Source: Sphingomonadaceae bacterium (GTDB taxonomy: Bacteria > Pseudomonadota > Alphaproteobacteria > Sphingomonadales > Sphingomonadaceae). Taken from it: DNA of 60,404 nucleotides. Below, piece by piece: positions 53,104 to 60,404 of the stretch; the stretch's first letter is position 1; the number at the start of each line of letters is the position of its first letter. The notes beneath the pieces were generated by a model. That model was not told the DNA's origin and made no database searches. It saw only the letters and a program-made list of their open reading frames with translations. The DNA lies in the NCBI GenBank assembly GCA_021300355.1, contig JAJTEF010000027.1, positions 1 to 60,404 of the forward strand, given 5' to 3'. Made by a program: the position numbers and the translations under genes.

Positions 53104-54846
53104 TTAACCGACATCCTCTGTCGGTGCCTCATCAACCAATCGCGGTACGGTTACTTTCACCTTACCCTTGGCGTCGATAGTGGCCGATGTCCCCTCGCTG
53201 CGTGGATCGGAGGCCCCGGTCCAGCTATTCCCGATAAATTGCGCGCCGTTAACTTTTGAACCCAGATCGACAGGGCGAACCGTCTGTCCAAATTTGCTGA
53301 GCCCATCAGACATCGCCGAAAGCATAGTATTTTGTTCGACCTCAAGACCGCCACCGCCAAAATAGATGTTCGGCAGCGCAATCGCTTGATCAAGCGGAAG
53401 GCCGAAGTCGATGACGCCAATCAACGTCTTGGTCACATGCATGATGATGCGTTTTCCGCCTGCTGAACCAAGCGCGAGAACCGCGCGGCCATCGCGATCA
53501 AACACGATCGTAGGAGACATGGACGACAATGGCCGCTTTCCGCCCATCACGCGGTTGGCGACTGGCGCGCCATTTTTTTCGGGCGAAAAGGTGAAGTCGG
53601 TCAACTCATTGTTCAAGAAAAAGCCGCCCGCGACCAGCTGGCTTCCAAATGGCCCCTCAATCGTCGACGTCATATTGGCGATGTTGCCGCTGCGGTCGAC
53701 TGCGGTGAAATGCGTTGTTCCAGCCACTTCGCTTGAAATGGCCGCCGTGCGCGGCATCGCGCCAGGCGGGTTCCCTGCCGGATAGTCCGTGCGCGCCTTT
53801 TCAGGATCAATAAGCGCGGAACGCTCATTGATATATTCGGGGTTCAAAAGGCCAGCGACCGGCACATTTACAAACGCATCATCCGCCAGATATTTTTCGC
53901 GGTCGGCATAAGCCAACTGCATCGCCTGACCAATTAAATACCAGCTTTTGGGGCTGTTTTTGCCCGATGCCGCCAAGTCAAACCGCTGCAATGTTCCCAA
54001 TATTTGCAAGACCGTCGTCGCGCCTGATGAAGGCGGGGCCATGCCGCACACCACATAGACACGGTAGGGTGCGCAAACAGCTTTCTGTTCATTTGCGCGA
54101 TATTGCGCAAGGTCCGTCATGGTCATGTCGCCGGGGCTAAGCTTGCTCGTCGTAACCGCACTTACAATCTGGTTGGCGATGGGGCCGGTGTAAAATGCAT
54201 CGGGTCCCTTTTTCGCCAGCAACTTTAACGTCGCGGCAAGTTGCGGATTATTAAGCTTCATACCTGCGGTCACGGGCGCACCGTTCCGCCAATAAATCGC
54301 ACGCGCAGCGTCAAAGTTAGACCACAGTGGCTGAATACCTTTCAGCCGTGATTCAAGCGTCTTGTTGACGATGAACCCTTTGTCGGCAAGACGGATGGCG
54401 GGCTTGAAAATCGTCGCCCAAGACAGCTTGCCCCATTTGCGGTGGGTTTCCGCCATAAGCTGAATATTGCCGGGGACGCCCACGGAACGCCCGCCCTGAA
54501 AAGCCTCCAAGAAACCGAGCGCTTTACCGTCGGGTCCGACAAACCGATCAGGTGTCGCCGCGGCTGGCGCCGTCTCGCGCCCGTTAATGGTCGACAATAC
54601 GCCCTTGGCGCTGTCCTGATACAAAAGGAAGCCGCCACCACCAATGCCGCTTGATTGCGGTTCAACGACGGTCAGCGCCAACATCATGGCCATCGCCGCA
54701 TCGGCAGCAGAACCACCCTGACGCAACATTTCCATCCCCGCTTCTGTAACGCGGGGATCGGCCGATGATGTGACACCGACATTTTCGGCAAAAACCGGTT
54801 GAGCGGCAAGGACGAGTGCGCTGATCGCGAAGGACAATTTTTTCAT
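53104..54846 (-). CDS. ggt: Gamma-glutamyltransferase, exported
   Basis: A periplasmic Ntn-hydrolase that cleaves glutathione and gamma-glutamyl bonds. The 580-residue precursor has a signal peptide (ending QPVFA, about residue 20) and self-processes at the Thr in GTTHFTAVD near residue 381, giving large and small subunits. GIGGGGFLLY, NNELTDFTF and PLSSMSPTIV are typical family motifs. Length is normal. It stands alone between the ligase and pyrD, all read leftward. Confidence 0.95.
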   Translation of the reverse strand: MKKLSFAISALVLAAQPVFAENVGVTSSADPRVTEAGMEMLRQGGSAADAAMAMMLALTVVEPQSSGIGGGGFLLYQDSAKGVLSTINGRETAPAAATPDRFVGPDGKALGFLEAFQGGRSVGVPGNIQLMAETHRKWGKLSWATIFKPAIRLADKGFIVNKTLESRLKGIQPLWSNFDAARAIYWRNGAPVTAGMKLNNPQLAATLKLLAKKGPDAFYTGPIANQIVSAVTTSKLSPGDMTMTDLAQYRANEQKAVCAPYRVYVVCGMAPPSSGATTVLQILGTLQRFDLAASGKNSPKSWYLIGQAMQLAYADREKYLADDAFVNVPVAGLLNPEYINERSALIDPEKARTDYPAGNPPGAMPRTAAISSEVAGTTHFTAVDRSGNIANMTSTIEGPFGSQLVAGGFFLNNELTDFTFSPEKNGAPVANRVMGGKRPLSSMSPTIVFDRDGRAVLALGSAGGKRIIMHVTKTLIGVIDFGLPLDQAIALPNIYFGGGGLEVEQNTMLSAMSDGLSKFGQTVRPVDLGSKVNGAQFIGNSWTGASDPRSEGTSATIDAKGKVKVTVPRLVDEAPTEDVG

Positions 54847-54890
54847 GCCCGATACCTAGCCCCGTTTACACGGCAATGCCAAGCCCGGAT

Positions 54891-55943
54891 TTAAGCGTCA
54901 GTCCCCACGGCGCCCGAGATATTCGCAAACCCGTCGCGCTGCAAAAGCTTCACCAGTTGCCGGTTGATTTTAAGCGCCAGTCCGGGGCCATGATACACAA
55001 GCGCACTGTAAATCTGCACCAGCGATGCGCCTGCACGGATGCGCGCATACGCATCTTCGGCAGAGGCAATGCCACCAACGCCAATCAAGCCCAACTTGCC
55101 CCCACTCGCCTTGCGAAAATCGATGAGGCGTTGCTGCGCAAGATCGCGCAATGGCGCGCCCGACAGGCCACCGGTTTCGCCTGCATGTTTCGATTGCAGG
55201 TCGGGCCGCGAAATGGTGGTGTTCGATACGATCAAAGCCGCAACGCCGCGCGCCATCGCCACGCTGACAATATCGTCAATGTCAGCGGGTTGCAAATCGG
55301 GCGCGACTTTCAGGAAGACCGGCGTTGCCCGCGACCGCGCGGCCATAACCTGCGCCAACAGATCGTCCAGCGCCGCCTTGTCCTGCAGCGCACGTAGCCC
55401 TGGCGTATTGGGCGAGCTAATGTTGACCGTCAGATAATCGGCCAAAGGCTCCATATTGCGCACACCGATGACATAATCGGCAATGCGGTCAGCGCTGTCC
55501 TTATTGGCGCCGATATTGATGCCCAGCGGCCCTGCCAATGCCGTGTCCGGAATATTCTGCAGCCGCGCGATAGCCGCCGCCTGTCCTTCGTTGTTGAAAC
55601 CCATGCGGTTGATGACCGCCGCGTCCTCGACCAACCGGAACAAACGCGGTTTCGGATTCCCCGCCTGCGGCAACGGCGTTAACGTGCCGACCTCTGTAAA
55701 CCCAAAGCCAAGGCGCATGATCTCAACGGGTACTTCGGCGTTTTTGTCATAGCCCGGCGCCAACCCAACGGGATTTGCAAAGTGCAGTCCAGCAAAGCTT
55801 TGCTGTAAAGCCGCGTCCTGCGTTCCCATCGACGGGATCGGCAACATTTTCAGCGCCGTAAGGGACATGTTGTGGGCGGTTTCGGCATCTGCCTGAAACA
55901 AAAAGGGGCGTGCAAGTCGGTAAAACATTGCCGTGCTATTCAC
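54891..55943 (-). CDS. pyrD: Dihydroorotate dehydrogenase (quinone), class 2
   Basis: PyrD oxidises dihydroorotate to orotate in pyrimidine synthesis, passing electrons to quinones. The 350-residue protein has the class 2 N-terminal helical extension (FYRLARPFLFQADAETAHN), the catalytic Ser in ISSPNTPGLR, FMN-site motifs GAPLRDLAQQR and LIGVGGIASAEDAY, and LVQIYSALVYHGP. It is membrane-associated through the N-terminal helices. It starts leftward of a 230-base stretch without a firm gene. Confidence 0.96.
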   Translation of the reverse strand: MNSTAMFYRLARPFLFQADAETAHNMSLTALKMLPIPSMGTQDAALQQSFAGLHFANPVGLAPGYDKNAEVPVEIMRLGFGFTEVGTLTPLPQAGNPKPRLFRLVEDAAVINRMGFNNEGQAAAIARLQNIPDTALAGPLGINIGANKDSADRIADYVIGVRNMEPLADYLTVNISSPNTPGLRALQDKAALDDLLAQVMAARSRATPVFLKVAPDLQPADIDDIVSVAMARGVAALIVSNTTISRPDLQSKHAGETGGLSGAPLRDLAQQRLIDFRKASGGKLGLIGVGGIASAEDAYARIRAGASLVQIYSALVYHGPGLALKINRQLVKLLQRDGFANISGAVGTDA

Positions 55944-56173
55944 GAGTCGCGTGCAAGGTGCAACGGCGGGATTACGTTCATGAAGCGTACCAAGATGATT
56001 TTGGCCGCAAATGTCCGAATTTTATGGATGATGACGATTCCGTCCAATCGCATTTTACCAAACGTCTGCACTGTCGTAGCGCGACCCGAGAGCTCCGCCG
56101 ATGAAAAACGGGCGTTCTTTTCCTTTTGGACCCGTTTCACGGCTGCCATAGTCCCTCACGGGCCGTTCGGCGG
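55944..56173. other. Region between pyrD and the small basic protein gene
   Basis: I see no firm gene. A leftward open frame of 69 residues (55940-56149, MAAVKRVQKEKNARF) begins after GTGAGGGACT but resembles nothing and its hydrophobic tail looks unlike a signal. It may be a fortuitous frame. The pyrD promoter must lie here. Confidence 0.4.
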
Positions 56174-56299
56174 TTATGCCTTCGGAGCGTCCGGTTCTGG
56201 GCTTTGCGGCTTTGCTTTGCGGCGGCGGAGATTCGCACGCAGGGCCTCACGCAACCGTTCGGCCTTAATCCGTTCTTTGTCTTGCGCGTCTTTTGCCAA
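56174..56299 (-). CDS. Small basic protein of 41 residues, conserved type in sphingomonads
   Basis: A short frame starting at TTG (56299) and reading LAKDAQDKERIKAERLREAL, then a basic segment (NLRRRKAKPQ) and a Pro/Glu end. The TTG is preceded by GGAGAG at five bases. Proteins with the same pattern (KERIKAERLRxALRxNLRRRKxQ) are familiar to me as small hypotheticals in this group, often near murA, but their function is unknown. The charge pattern suggests a single amphipathic helix. It is too short for standard gene calling. Confidence 0.7.
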   Translation of the reverse strand: MAKDAQDKERIKAERLREALRANLRRRKAKPQSPEPDAPKA

Positions 56300-56415
56300 T
56301 TACGCTCTCCGTTCCATTCTGCCTGTTCGCGCACCCGATGCCAAATCACCTGCAAAGGCGCAAGCCGCTTGACAACCGCCCCGTCCCTTCGCATAGGGCC
56401 GCACCTTCGGTGAAT

Positions 56416-56490
56416 GCTGCTGTAGCTCAGTGGTAGAGCGCGTCATTGGTAATGACGAGGTCGGGAGTTCAATCCTCCCCAGCAGCACCA
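56416..56490 (+). tRNA. tRNA-Thr (anticodon GGT)
   Basis: A 75-base tRNA with encoded CCA. Acceptor GCTGCTG pairs fully with CAGCAGC. The D arm is GCTCAGTGGTAGAGC, the anticodon stem CGTCA/TGACG has loop TTGGTAA giving anticodon GGT (codon ACC), and the T loop is TTCAATC. It borders the recombinase cassette, but no repeat of its 3' end is found on the other side of the cassette. Confidence 0.96.
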
Positions 56491-56628
56491 GGAAGTCCCC
56501 AATATCGTCAGCGATTTCAGGTTAATAGCTTTTCTCGATAATTGCCGCGTAACTTCGGTTACTTGTGCAGGCTAGCTTTAAGGACGGGACACCAGAGACA
56601 GGTTGCGGGGGTTCGATCTCACTAAAAA

Positions 56629-56648
56629 GCCCCGGATATCTCCGGGGC
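56629..56648 (-). terminator. Terminator behind the recombinase remnant
   Basis: A perfect eight-base stem, GCCCCGGA (56629-56636) and TCCGGGGC (56641-56648), with a four-base loop, and a five-base T run in the leftward direction. It lies 36 bases past the recombinase stop. Confidence 0.85.
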
Positions 56649-56684
56649 CCTATTTCGTGGCACCACTTTTGTTTTGGGGCGGCG

Positions 56685-58225
56685 CTAGGTAAACCCTAGA
56701 AATTGCTGCTGCTGCTGCCACTCCATCGGGATATCTGCACAGCGCATCAGGTGACGGGCGGTCAGTTGAACCGGCTGCCGACCGTCAAGAATGGCGGTTA
56801 TGATGTCCGGTGCTAGCCAAGACATCCTTGCGAGCCGATGCAAGTGCCGCTTTTCATAACGTGATACTGCTGGAATTTCTGCGCCGGTTAGGAGATGCTC
56901 TCTTGCTGCAAAACCCTGAACCACGAGGCGAACGAGGGCAGCATCCGCATTTTTGTCATTGGCGGACTCGCCATCAGGCGACAGGGCAATCCGAACCTCA
57001 TTTCCTCGGCGAACCATTTGTGCAGGCGTCGTTATAGTAACTGCATCTTCATCCCCAATCACAACGTCGATCCGGTCGGCGGCAACATTCACCTTCACAA
57101 GACGGTCGATCAATATCGCACGCAACTCGCTCGTTGTAATATGGTCAAGGCTGTCAGCTAACGCAGCTTCGGCTTGGCAATTGGCCTGCCATTCTACCTT
57201 GCATGTTGATGCATCGGGTTCAGCGGGCTTTTTGAGATATGTCTTCAAAGTTTTCATGACAATCTGATCGAGAGGGCCAGCTGGCAGTCTGCAGATAGTT
57301 GAGCGGTCTTCGCCTGGTTTCAACCGGGTGACATAATAGCAATATTGCTTCGATCCCTTCTTTCCGCGTGACGGCGACATTGGCCTGCCATCAGGATCAG
57401 TGACAAGGCCTGCCAAAAGACTTGGCGACTTTGCATGCTTCGATATCAGCTTATCGCGGGTGTTACCCGCAAGCGTAGCCTGGACGCGATCAAAGGTGTC
57501 GTGATCGATTATCGGATCATGCTCACCGTCATAAACGGCATCCTTATGTTTGATCTTGCCAATGAACATGGGGTTCTTGAGCAGGAACCCCAGTGGTCCT
57601 TTTCCAAAGCAGACATTGCCGATGGTACCACCCGCCTTGCGATGGCGCGTGCGGGTGCGCATGCCGCGTCGTGCGAGGTCATCTACCAGTGCCGGAACGG
57701 ATTTGAGCTCAAGATAGCGGTTAAAGATATAACGAACGTCTTCTGCTTCGTGAGGCTCGATAAGTAACTTGCGGTCTTCAACACGATAGCCATGGGGAAC
57801 CGTACCTCCCATCCACATGCCTTTACGCTTGGATGCAGCTATCTTGTCACGGATGCGTTCGCCTGTGACCTCGCGTTCGAACTGCGCAAACGACAGCAAT
57901 ACATTGAGCGTCAAACGCCCCATGCTGTTCGTGGTGTTGAACGCCTGTGTAACGCTCACGAACGACGCGCCTTTTGCATCAAGAATCTCGACGATCTTGG
58001 CAAAGTCCGCAAGCGACCGGGTCAGCCGGTCAACCTTATAGACCACAACAAGCCGCCGTCATCGTATAGCTCGCCAACTTGTTCCCATCCCTCGCCTGCC
58101 TGGCTCAATATATAAGCCGCACATGCTTCGCGCTGCGCATCCAGGCTGTTGAAGTCCATCTCCAGCCCCTCCTCGGTCGATTTGCGCGTGTAGATGGCAC
58201 AGCGTTTGCGGTTAGGTGATATCAT
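56685..58225 (-). pseudogene. Large serine recombinase, broken by a deletion in the catalytic domain
   Basis: A large serine recombinase of the phage/transposon integrase type. The start ATG at 58225 overlaps the DUF2924 stop (ATGA). The first frame gives [12 protein letters not shown] with the nucleophile serine and [13 protein letters not shown], then LYDDGG, and breaks at 58049/58050. A second frame resumes at [16 protein letters not shown] and runs through the recombinase domain and zinc-ribbon-like region to 56685. About 24 residues normally found between (FSGG and RPAL motifs) are missing with a frame change. The catalytic domain is therefore not made whole. Confidence 0.88.
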
Positions 58226-58671
58226 GGCCCTACTGCCCTTCTCCGTCGCCTGGTGACTAGGCCAAAGAACCGTGGCCCTGACCAATGTGTGCCGGTGATG
58301 TCGCCTGCGATCTGGGTGAGCGATGCATACCTCCTGCCGTCGAACTCAAACCCTTCATCAAGAACAAGTACCTGATGCATTTTTCCACGCCACGACCGCA
58401 CCAGACGGGTTCCAGGCTTTAGGGAAGGCGCAATCACCGCTCCTCCATCATCCTTACATAGCCTTTTTATCTGGCGTTCAATGTCACGACGTGTCGAACT
58501 GGTCAGGGTTCCCTGCCCGCGTTCCTGCAACCGATAGGCGATGCCGCGCCGCAGCAGATCGGGTCCGATGTCCGGTGCCACGTTCCGATAGACCTCGCGC
58601 CATCGAGAACGCAGTTCGGCAGGCTTCATGGTGGAGAGGCGACCCAGTTCACAACCGAGACTGTTTGTCAT
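58222..58671 (-). CDS. DUF2924 family protein
   Basis: A 149-residue protein of the DUF2924 family, function unknown, regularly found directly before a large serine recombinase in alphaproteobacteria. The core includes [22 protein letters not shown] and [16 protein letters not shown], with a basic C-terminus suggesting DNA binding. The ATG at 58671 lies ten bases after the DUF3489 stop with AAGGCGG before it; an in-frame ATG at 58725 would overlap DUF3489. It is coupled to the recombinase by ATGA. Confidence 0.9.
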   Translation of the reverse strand: MTNSLGCELGRLSTMKPAELRSRWREVYRNVAPDIGPDLLRRGIAYRLQERGQGTLTSSTRRDIERQIKRLCKDDGGAVIAPSLKPGTRLVRSWRGKMHQVLVLDEGFEFDGRRYASLTQIAGDITGTHWSGPRFFGLVTRRRRRAVGP

Positions 58672-58681
58672 GACCACCGCC

Positions 58682-58927
58682 TTACGCCTCGGGCGACGAT
58701 GATAGGCGGTAGCGGCGAACGCCATCCACCTTGTCGCTATCGATGACGTGCCCCTTCTTCCTCAGGCCGGTCAAATATGCCCGCGCCGAATGCGGCAGCC
58801 AGTTTGCAAGTGTCGCAAGTTCTACGAGCGTGGCACCGCAATCCCGGTTCAGCAGATCTAAGATTTGTTGAGGCTTGGAGGGAACTGTGATTGTTTTGCT
58901 AACCTCAAGCTTTTTGGTCTTCGTCAT
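58682..58927 (-). CDS. DUF3489 family protein (winged-helix-like)
   Basis: An 81-residue protein of the DUF3489 family. The pattern KPQQILDLLNRDCGATLVEL, WLPHSARAYLTGLRKKGH and GVRRYRL is that of a small winged helix, so it probably binds DNA. Start at 58927 has AAGGAG eight bases before it. It opens the DUF3489-DUF2924-recombinase cassette, a recurring trio in this class of bacteria. Confidence 0.92.
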   Translation of the reverse strand: MTKTKKLEVSKTITVPSKPQQILDLLNRDCGATLVELATLANWLPHSARAYLTGLRKKGHVIDSDKVDGVRRYRLSSSPEA

Positions 58928-59552
58928 GGGTGGTTCTCCTTAATCGACGCAGCATCATGCTGCCCCACCACCCAAAGCCCAGCTAAATGCCTAGCCGGGT
59001 CTATCGCCGCCTTATGTCGGGGCGCTTGAATATGAACAGCAATGCTCGACTGCGTGCAAAAGTCGAATGGATTGTGCGCTCGATAGGCAGAAATTTAGAG
59101 TAGTTGAGCACTTAGAGTCGTCATTGCGGCTAAGTTGGCTAAACAAAGCCTCTCCGCAGTGCGAAGCTTAGTTTAGGCATTGAAACGGATGTCTGCTTTG
59201 CGCCCAATATACGCTATGAAGCTTAGCATGTGGTGGCACCAAAAGGGGACATATATTTTTTGAACTGGGGGCAGCCCTGGAAATCCACTGACGACCAAAA
59301 TTAGGCAAGCCTGTACACGGTATCTATCTGACGGCAGAAGCGATTCCGGAAAAAGCCAGGCGCCTTACAGCGTCTGTTTACTCCTAAACTAGAAGCTGCA
59401 TTATTACATTTCTTCCACAATAGAAAAATTTTGCTCTATGCAGTGCTATTGCAATCGTGATCTGTGTTGCCTGACAACAACATGCCTGTTCCACAAACGA
59501 TCAATATATTTGTATTTACCTATAGGCGTTTCATATCCATGAAAGGGGTGGT
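58928..59552. other. AT-richer intergenic region between the recombinase cassette and the antiporter gene
   Basis: More than 600 bases with no convincing gene. It begins with the cassette's promoter side and a small palindrome GCAGCA-TCA-TGCTGC (58949-58963). The right part (about 59380-59550) is AT-rich and should hold the promoter of the Kef-type gene. It probably contains the right edge of the inserted cassette, but I find no clear attachment repeat (a nine-base GTGGCACCA match to 56657 is noted and rejected). Confidence 0.5.
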
Positions 59553-60404
59553 ATGTTTTCTGAAATGCTAGAAAGCGCAATAGATACGCTTTCCAAAGTG
59601 CTGGATCCCAACGGTCCTGCCCAGGCCGCGACTGCGAATAGCTTCACGCCAACGGACTTTAGCGTCCACTTCTTTTTGCAGTTAGCTATCATCATGTTAA
59701 CCTGCCGGATCGTCGGCAAACTGGGCCAAAAATATCTTGGTCAACCCCAGGTTGTTGGCGAAATGATCGCGGGCGTGATCCTCGGCCCATCATTATTTGG
59801 CTATTTTTTCGCGGATGCACAGGCCGCAGTTTTCCCCGGACCGACTAAAAACGTGCTATATTCGGGCGCACAACTGGGTGTCGGTTTGTACATGTTCTTG
59901 GTCGGCACAACGTTACAACTGGACCATTTCAAATCCAAAGCAAAAAGCGCGATAAGCGTATCGTTAGCTGGCATCGTGGTGCCGTTTTTGATTGCAATAT
60001 GGCTAACCCCATGGCTGCTGACTGTTCCGGGTCTATTTACACCCGGAATTTCGCAATCAAGCGCGACTTTGTTCATGGGCGCCTGCATCGCGCTGACCGC
60101 GTTTCCGATGTTAGCGCGCATTATTAACGAACGAGGGCTAGCGAAAACGTCGCTCGGCACATTGTCACTTGCCGCCGGCGCCTTTGACGACGCTGTATCT
60201 TGGTGTGTGCTGGCAGTGGTGCTGGCAACCTTTGGCGCGGGCCCCGGAGTTGCCGTTCTCGCAATAGGTGGCGGGCTGCTTTACGCCACGTTCATCATCC
60301 TGTTTGGTCGCAAAATTTTCGCGCCGCTGGGCCGGATGGTCGAGCGCGAGGGCGAAATGAGCATGACTGTGCTTGGCATAACCATCGCTGCATTCTGTCT
60401 GTCC
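59553..60404 (+). CDS. Kef-type/CPA2 cation:proton antiporter, 3'-truncated by the window
   Basis: The first 284 residues of a monovalent cation:proton antiporter-2 family membrane protein; the frame is open to the last base. Successive hydrophobic segments begin near residue 40 (FFLQLAIIMLTCRIVG), with the family stretches QPQVVGEMIAGVILGPS, LYMFLVGTTLQLD and ALTAFPMLARII, then AAGAFDDAVSW, which carries the conserved Asp pair of the ion site. The start follows AAAGGGG at six bases. Whether a TrkA-N regulatory domain follows cannot be seen. Confidence 0.92.
   Translation, partial: MFSEMLESAIDTLSKVLDPNGPAQAATANSFTPTDFSVHFFLQLAIIMLTCRIVGKLGQKYLGQPQVVGEMIAGVILGPSLFGYFFADAQAAVFPGPTKNVLYSGAQLGVGLYMFLVGTTLQLDHFKSKAKSAISVSLAGIVVPFLIAIWLTPWLLTVPGLFTPGISQSSATLFMGACIALTAFPMLARIINERGLAKTSLGTLSLAAGAFDDAVSWCVLAVVLATFGAGPGVAVLAIGGGLLYATFIILFGRKIFAPLGRMVEREGEMSMTVLGITIAAFCLS

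Noticed and set aside
55940-56149. Leftward 69-residue frame next to pyrD
   Set aside because: No family resemblance, odd hydrophobic and basic mix, modest ribosome-binding site; kept only as part of the intergenic note.
56601-56625. GCGGGGGTTCGATCTC resembling a tRNA T arm beyond tRNA-Thr
   Set aside because: No acceptor or anticodon stem can be built around it, and it does not copy the end of the adjacent tRNA-Thr.
56657-59241. Direct match GTGGCACCA at 56657-56665 and 59233-59241 as possible attachment sites of the recombinase cassette
   Set aside because: Only nine bases, partly self-palindromic, with unrelated flanks; expected by chance over this distance.
1-60404. CRISPR array, insertion sequence with terminal repeats, or rRNA genes
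   Set aside because: None seen: no regularly spaced repeats, no transposase frame and no rRNA segments.

Overview
The window is a chromosomal segment from an alphaproteobacterium, most likely a member of the Sphingomonadales. This rests on the style of the proteins, such as the alanine-rich tail on ribosomal protein L9 and the FNR/FixK-type regulator, and on the mix of TonB receptor, M61 and M19 peptidases and BlaI/M56 pairs. Most of the window is dense housekeeping DNA with short gaps and many 4-base ATGA stop/start overlaps. A small mobile-element remnant lies at the right end.

Layout. 1-9.3 kb: truncated DegP-type protease, M20 amidohydrolase, an ABC ATPase-nadB-dipeptidase operon, an FNR-like regulator, tRNA-Met(CAT), a 2H phosphoesterase and the rpsF-rpsR-rplI operon. 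9.3-12.3 kb: a small exported protein and a Mur ligase facing an LD-carboxypeptidase, which looks like a murein-peptide recycling pair. 12.4-17.6 kb: fatty-acid synthesis cluster fabD-crotonase-fabG-acpP-fabF followed by mltG. 17.6-25.1 kb: alkyl sulfatase, priA, fructose-6-phosphate aldolase, folE, nadC and a T2 ribonuclease. 25-31.6 kb: DUF4112, a frameshifted solute-binding lipoprotein, a trypsin-like protease with a split C-terminus, a class A PBP and nadA. With nadB and nadC, the whole de novo route from aspartate to nicotinate mononucleotide is present but scattered. 31.6-34.7 kb: metallo-hydrolase and a BlaI-M56 sensor pair with operator palindromes.

34.9-42.3 kb is the most interesting block. 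A TonB-dependent receptor is divergent from a four-gene, translationally coupled operon: GH31 glycosidase with sulfoquinovosidase hallmarks, LacI regulator, aldo-keto reductase and SsuD-like flavin monooxygenase. Together these match the oxidative sulfoquinovose pathway (sulfo-SMO): the glycosidase frees sulfoquinovose, the monooxygenase cuts the C-S bond to sulfite and 6-oxo-glucose, and the reductase yields glucose. Here a TonB receptor sits where other loci have an ABC transporter. The glycosidase gene is broken in this sequence.

42.4-56 kb: prfA-hisS, a broken M61 peptidase, ppa, sppA, a small ORF with a near-perfect Shine-Dalgarno, tlyA, a long-chain acyl-CoA ligase, gamma-glutamyltransferase and pyrD. 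56.4-59 kb: tRNA-Thr(GGT) and a recombinase-DUF2924-DUF3489 cassette whose recombinase is broken. The window ends inside a Kef-type antiporter.

A recurring oddity: three unrelated genes (GH31, M61, serine recombinase) each lack a clean internal stretch of roughly 70-110 bases with loss of frame. Two or three others carry single-base frame changes. This is either real decay or an assembly artefact, and it affects how the broken genes should be read.
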